Below, piece after piece: positions 11,834-14,674 of a DNA stretch of 14,674 bases. The translations under genes were made by a program, and so were the position numbers. A model generated the notes under the pieces. That model made no database searches. It saw nothing but the letters and a program-made list of their open reading frames with translations, and had not been told where the DNA came from. Location: NCBI GenBank assembly GCA_046538945.1, contig JBKHHW010000076.1, forward strand, positions 1 through 14,674, read 5' to 3'. The number at the start of each line of letters is the position of its first letter. The first letter of the stretch is position 1. The stretch is from JAEZKC01 sp046538945 (GTDB lineage: Bacteria > Fibrobacterota > Chitinivibrionia > Chitinivibrionales > Chitinispirillaceae).

Positions 11834-14491
11834 TTATTTCAGACTTTCAAGGCTCTTCTCTATTTTCTCCAGATTCAGAAGAATACCTTCGTACTTTTCC
11901 TTTTCCTTTTCAACCACATTCACCGGAGCCCGAGAAACGAAGTTATCGTTCTCCAGACGCTTCTTTGTGCCCGCAGCCATGCCTTTCAGACGTTCCAGTT
12001 CCCTGGTGAGACGGTCGATCTCCACCTGTTTGTCTATCAGACCCTCCAGGCTGATGAAGATCTGATTGCCTCTCACCACCGCCGATCCGGCAAAACCGGG
12101 CTTTTGAGCCTGCATGCCGACTGTAGTCTGAGACAAACGGACGAACTGATTTATGACAGATACCTGTGACTGCAGCCACTCTGTCGTGCTCTGGTCAACA
12201 GAAACGATGGTAGCGGTTCCGGTTTTGTCGGGGGGAACATTGTTTTCCGACCGGATGGTTCGCAAAGCGACAATCACCTCTTTGAGAAAATCGAACTTGC
12301 TTTCGGTATCATCATCCACCAGCTCCTTTCTGAATGCAGGATAGGAAGAGACCATGATCGATTCGCAGTCCAGTATTTGAGGAAAGGTCACCTTGCTTCT
12401 GAGGTGACTCCAGATTTCCTCAGTAAGAAAAGGCATGATGGGATGGAGCAGCTTGAGAATGGATGCGAGCACGTAACCGGAAAGTGCCAGAGCATCATCC
12501 CTTCTCTGAGGATCGTCTTCCTGATAGAAGTCTGCCTTTTTCGCTTCCACATACCAGTCACAGAATTCGTGCCATGCAAAGTCGTACATCAGATGACACG
12601 CTTCGTTTAACTTGTAGGAGTCAATTGCCTCGTTCATATTCTTTATGAGATGCTGAAGCTTAGACATAATCCATTTGTCCTCAGCCTTGAATCGTTCCAT
12701 CGGAGGCAGACTGTCGAAAGAGACGGGCTCCTTTATGTTTCCGATAAGAAAACGGGAAGCGTTCCAGAGTTTGTTTGCGAAGTTCCGGCCGATATCGAAT
12801 GTATCTTTACCCAAAAAAACATCCGCCCCCTGGGCGGTGATCATTACCATCGAGAAACGCAGGGCGTCTGCTCCGTAAACAGGTATGACCTCAAGGGGAT
12901 CGATAGAGTTGCCGAGCGATTTACTCATCTTTCTTCCCGACTTGTCTCTCACCGTTCCGTGAAGAACAACATCAGTGAAAGGAAGCTTGCCCGTGAAATG
13001 GAAACCGGCCATTATCATACGGGCGACCCAGAAGAAGAGAATTTCCGGAGCAGTTGTCAAGGTATCCGTGGGATAGAACTTTTCCAACACCTTTGTTTTT
13101 TCAGGCCAGCCCATGGTTGAAAACGGCCAAAGCCAGGAGGAAAACCAGGTGTCCAGAACATCACTGTCCTGCTCAAGCTCGGATGATGAACATTTGGGAC
13201 ACTTATCGGGAGTCTCCTCAGAAACTATGATTTCCCCGCATTCGCAGTACCATACCGGAATCCGGTGTCCCCACCAGATCTGCCGCGATATGCACCAGTC
13301 ACGAATGTTCTCCATCCATTCCACATACGTTTTCTTCCAGCGCGCGGGATAGAAACGAACATCATCATCGAGAGCCGCTTTCAGAGCCGGTCCCGCCAGG
13401 GGTTTCATTTTAACAAACCACTGATCGGAGTAATAGGGTTCCACTACTGTGTGACAACGGTAGCAGTGACCAACCGCATGGGTGTGCTCCTCGATCTCTT
13501 CCACCAGTTCCAGAGCGATGAGATCTTCTATAAGAGCTTTGCGGCAGGCAAAACGGTCCATCCCCTGGTACTTTTCAGGGATCGGACCGGTCATGTGCCC
13601 GGTTTCATCCATGATCACTATCGGCTCAAGCTGGTGGCGCTGACCCATGGCGAAGTCGTTGGGATCGTGTGCGGGAGTGACTTTGACAGCACCGGTACCG
13701 AACTCCTTGTCCACATAATCATCGATAATGAAAGGAATTTCCCGGTCAGCCAGGGGCAGACGGATTAACTTACCGGTAATATCCTTGTAGCGTTCATCTG
13801 CGGGGTTCACAGCCACGGCTGTATCGCCCAGCATGGTTTCAGGACGGGTGGTGGCCACGATGACATAGCCGCTTCCATCCGCGTAGGGGTAGCGCAGGTG
13901 ATAAAGCTTACCCTGGAGTTCCTTGTGTTCGGCTTCCTCGTCCGACAGAGCAGTCTTGCACCTGGGGCACCAGTTTATGATGTATTTGCCTTTGTAAATC
14001 AGTCCCTCGTTGTAGAGCTGGACGAAAACCTTCTTTACCGCCCGGGAGAGCCCCTCATCCATGGTGAAGCGCTCTCTGTCCCAGTCACAGGAGGATCCCA
14101 GCTTTTTAAGCTGGTTTGTTATGGTGGCGTGATACTCCTTTTTCCATTTCCATACTTCTTCCACGAAGGCCTCCCGGCCCAGATCGTAGCGGGTTTTGCC
14201 CTCCTTTGAGAGGCGGCGCTCCACTACATTCTGAGTGGCGATGCCGGCATGGTCAGTTCCGGGCATCCACATCGCTTCATGCGCGGTCATTCTTTTATAC
14301 CTGATGAGTATGTCCTGAATGGTGTTGTTCAGGGCATGACCCATATGCAGAACGCCCGTGACATTGGGCGGAGGAATAACTATGGAATACTTGGGCTTGG
14401 CCGAATTTTCATCAGCATGGAAGAATTTCTTCTCCATCCAGTAGGCATACCACCGGTCTTCGACAATCGAGGGGTTGTACTGTTTTTCCAT
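11834..14491 (-). CDS. valS: Valyl-tRNA synthetase (885 aa)
   Basis: This enzyme charges tRNA-Val with valine in the cytoplasm. It is a complete class Ia synthetase of normal bacterial length. PPNVTGVLHMGH (41-52) contains the HIGH-box equivalent HMGH (49-52), followed by GTDHAGIATQ (78-87). The CP1 editing domain (about 190-340) includes TTRPETMLGDTAV (214-226) and TPAHDPNDF (272-280). The block GHRIPVWYC (408-416) is typical of ValS, as is the cysteine-rich zinc-like segment (C416, C418, C431, C434). EILFFWVARMI (483-493) and the KMSKS loop (521-525) complete the active site. The anticodon-binding helical domain follows. The last 65 residues form the ValS-specific C-terminal coiled coil (EIDRLTRELERLK to the end). 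The ATG at 14491 is preceded by AAGG at about 6 bases. It is transcribed on its own in this window and converges on the methyltransferase gene. Confidence 0.98.
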   Translation of the reverse strand: MEKQYNPSIVEDRWYAYWMEKKFFHADENSAKPKYSIVIPPPNVTGVLHMGHALNNTIQDILIRYKRMTAHEAMWMPGTDHAGIATQNVVERRLSKEGKTRYDLGREAFVEEVWKWKKEYHATITNQLKKLGSSCDWDRERFTMDEGLSRAVKKVFVQLYNEGLIYKGKYIINWCPRCKTALSDEEAEHKELQGKLYHLRYPYADGSGYVIVATTRPETMLGDTAVAVNPADERYKDITGKLIRLPLADREIPFIIDDYVDKEFGTGAVKVTPAHDPNDFAMGQRHQLEPIVIMDETGHMTGPIPEKYQGMDRFACRKALIEDLIALELVEEIEEHTHAVGHCYRCHTVVEPYYSDQWFVKMKPLAGPALKAALDDDVRFYPARWKKTYVEWMENIRDWCISRQIWWGHRIPVWYCECGEIIVSEETPDKCPKCSSSELEQDSDVLDTWFSSWLWPFSTMGWPEKTKVLEKFYPTDTLTTAPEILFFWVARMIMAGFHFTGKLPFTDVVLHGTVRDKSGRKMSKSLGNSIDPLEVIPVYGADALRFSMVMITAQGADVFLGKDTFDIGRNFANKLWNASRFLIGNIKEPVSFDSLPPMERFKAEDKWIMSKLQHLIKNMNEAIDSYKLNEACHLMYDFAWHEFCDWYVEAKKADFYQEDDPQRRDDALALSGYVLASILKLLHPIMPFLTEEIWSHLRSKVTFPQILDCESIMVSSYPAFRKELVDDDTESKFDFLKEVIVALRTIRSENNVPPDKTGTATIVSVDQSTTEWLQSQVSVINQFVRLSQTTVGMQAQKPGFAGSAVVRGNQIFISLEGLIDKQVEIDRLTRELERLKGMAAGTKKRLENDNFVSRAPVNVVEKEKEKYEGILLNLEKIEKSLESLK

Positions 14492-14674
14492 TGAACCTTC
14501 ATCCGTGGTTTGTTAAAGGGATTTTTTAAAAACATACTAATATACAATCTGAACGGTCGGGGTTTTGGGGCTTTTGCAACCTCTTTGGGATATGTGGAAC
14601 ACGAATAGTTACCGGATTTTCGTAGCTGTAATCAAAACAGGATACAGTTTTTCAAAAGGCAGATCAGCATTAGT
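14492..14674 (-). promoter_or_regulatory. valS upstream region with weak promoter candidate
   Basis: These 183 bases upstream of valS hold no gene that I can support. On the minus strand TATATT (14539-14544) is a possible -10 element about 48 bases before the ATG, without a convincing -35. I looked for a T-box leader, which often controls valS in Gram-positive bacteria, and saw no specific T-box sequence or terminator hairpin on the minus strand. Confidence 0.25.

Noticed and set aside
12650..13768. Long plus-strand open frames antisense to valS (12650-13120, 13265-13768)
   Set aside because: valS is unambiguous on the other strand; these frames have no recognisable domains, no convincing ribosome sites and reflect the codon bias of valS.
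14492..14674. T-box riboswitch controlling valS
   Set aside because: No T-box core sequence, specifier-like stem or intrinsic terminator is visible on the minus strand in this stretch.
1..14674. CRISPR arrays, insertion sequences, integrases, att sites or prophage genes
   Set aside because: No direct-repeat/spacer pattern, transposase or integrase motif, or terminal inverted repeats were seen; the only tandem repeat is the coding repeat at 3264-3383.

Overview
This window looks like a chromosomal segment of a free-living Gram-negative-type bacterium. It holds eleven protein genes, no RNA genes, no insertion sequences and no CRISPR array. The gene content (PilZ protein, elaborate histidine-kinase-like sensors, a short conserved protein of a type I associate with deltaproteobacteria-like lineages, M23 peptidase) would fit a deltaproteobacterial, Fibrobacterota or related lineage, but the window does not fix the phylum. 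Base composition is intermediate, and by eye the kinase/acyltransferase block is more AT-rich than valS.

Left part (1-3725): a small conserved protein (4-288, +) is met tail-to-tail, with a 41-base overlap, by a minus-strand pair. That pair is an HD-domain phosphohydrolase (1365-2138) and a translationally coupled conserved protein of unknown function (248-1372). Divergent from them is a membrane-anchored M23 peptidase (2232-3107). It converges on a small exported protein that ends in five 8-residue TMPDTGNG-type repeats (3258-3725, -).

Middle part (3919-5913, -): an ATP-grasp ligase is followed by a HAD phosphatase-like hydrolase. Divergent from these, sharing only about 60 bases of control region, is the most interesting block (about 5973-11787, +). 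It has two overlapping sensor-kinase-like genes. The first carries a V4R-like sensor, two membrane helices, GAF, a DHp-like region and HATPase. The second carries two membrane helices, GAF, a DHp-like region and HATPase. Both keep the ATP-binding boxes (N, G1, F, G2) but appear to have lost the phosphoacceptor histidine: Glu in the first, Lys in the second. The second gene contains a textbook intrinsic terminator inside its reading frame (8220-8256). After a sigma70-type promoter come a PilZ domain fused to a FeeM-like N-acyl amino acid synthase and a SAM methyltransferase 4 bases further on. I read the block as a possible signalling and secondary-lipid module: unusual ATPase sensors beside a c-di-GMP-responsive N-acyl amino acid synthase and a tailoring methyltransferase. 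No response regulator or acyl carrier protein gene is present in the window. The functional linkage is inference from gene order.

Right end (11834-14491, -): valyl-tRNA synthetase, a complete housekeeping gene that converges on the methyltransferase. Its upstream 183 bases hold no T-box-like sequence that I can see.
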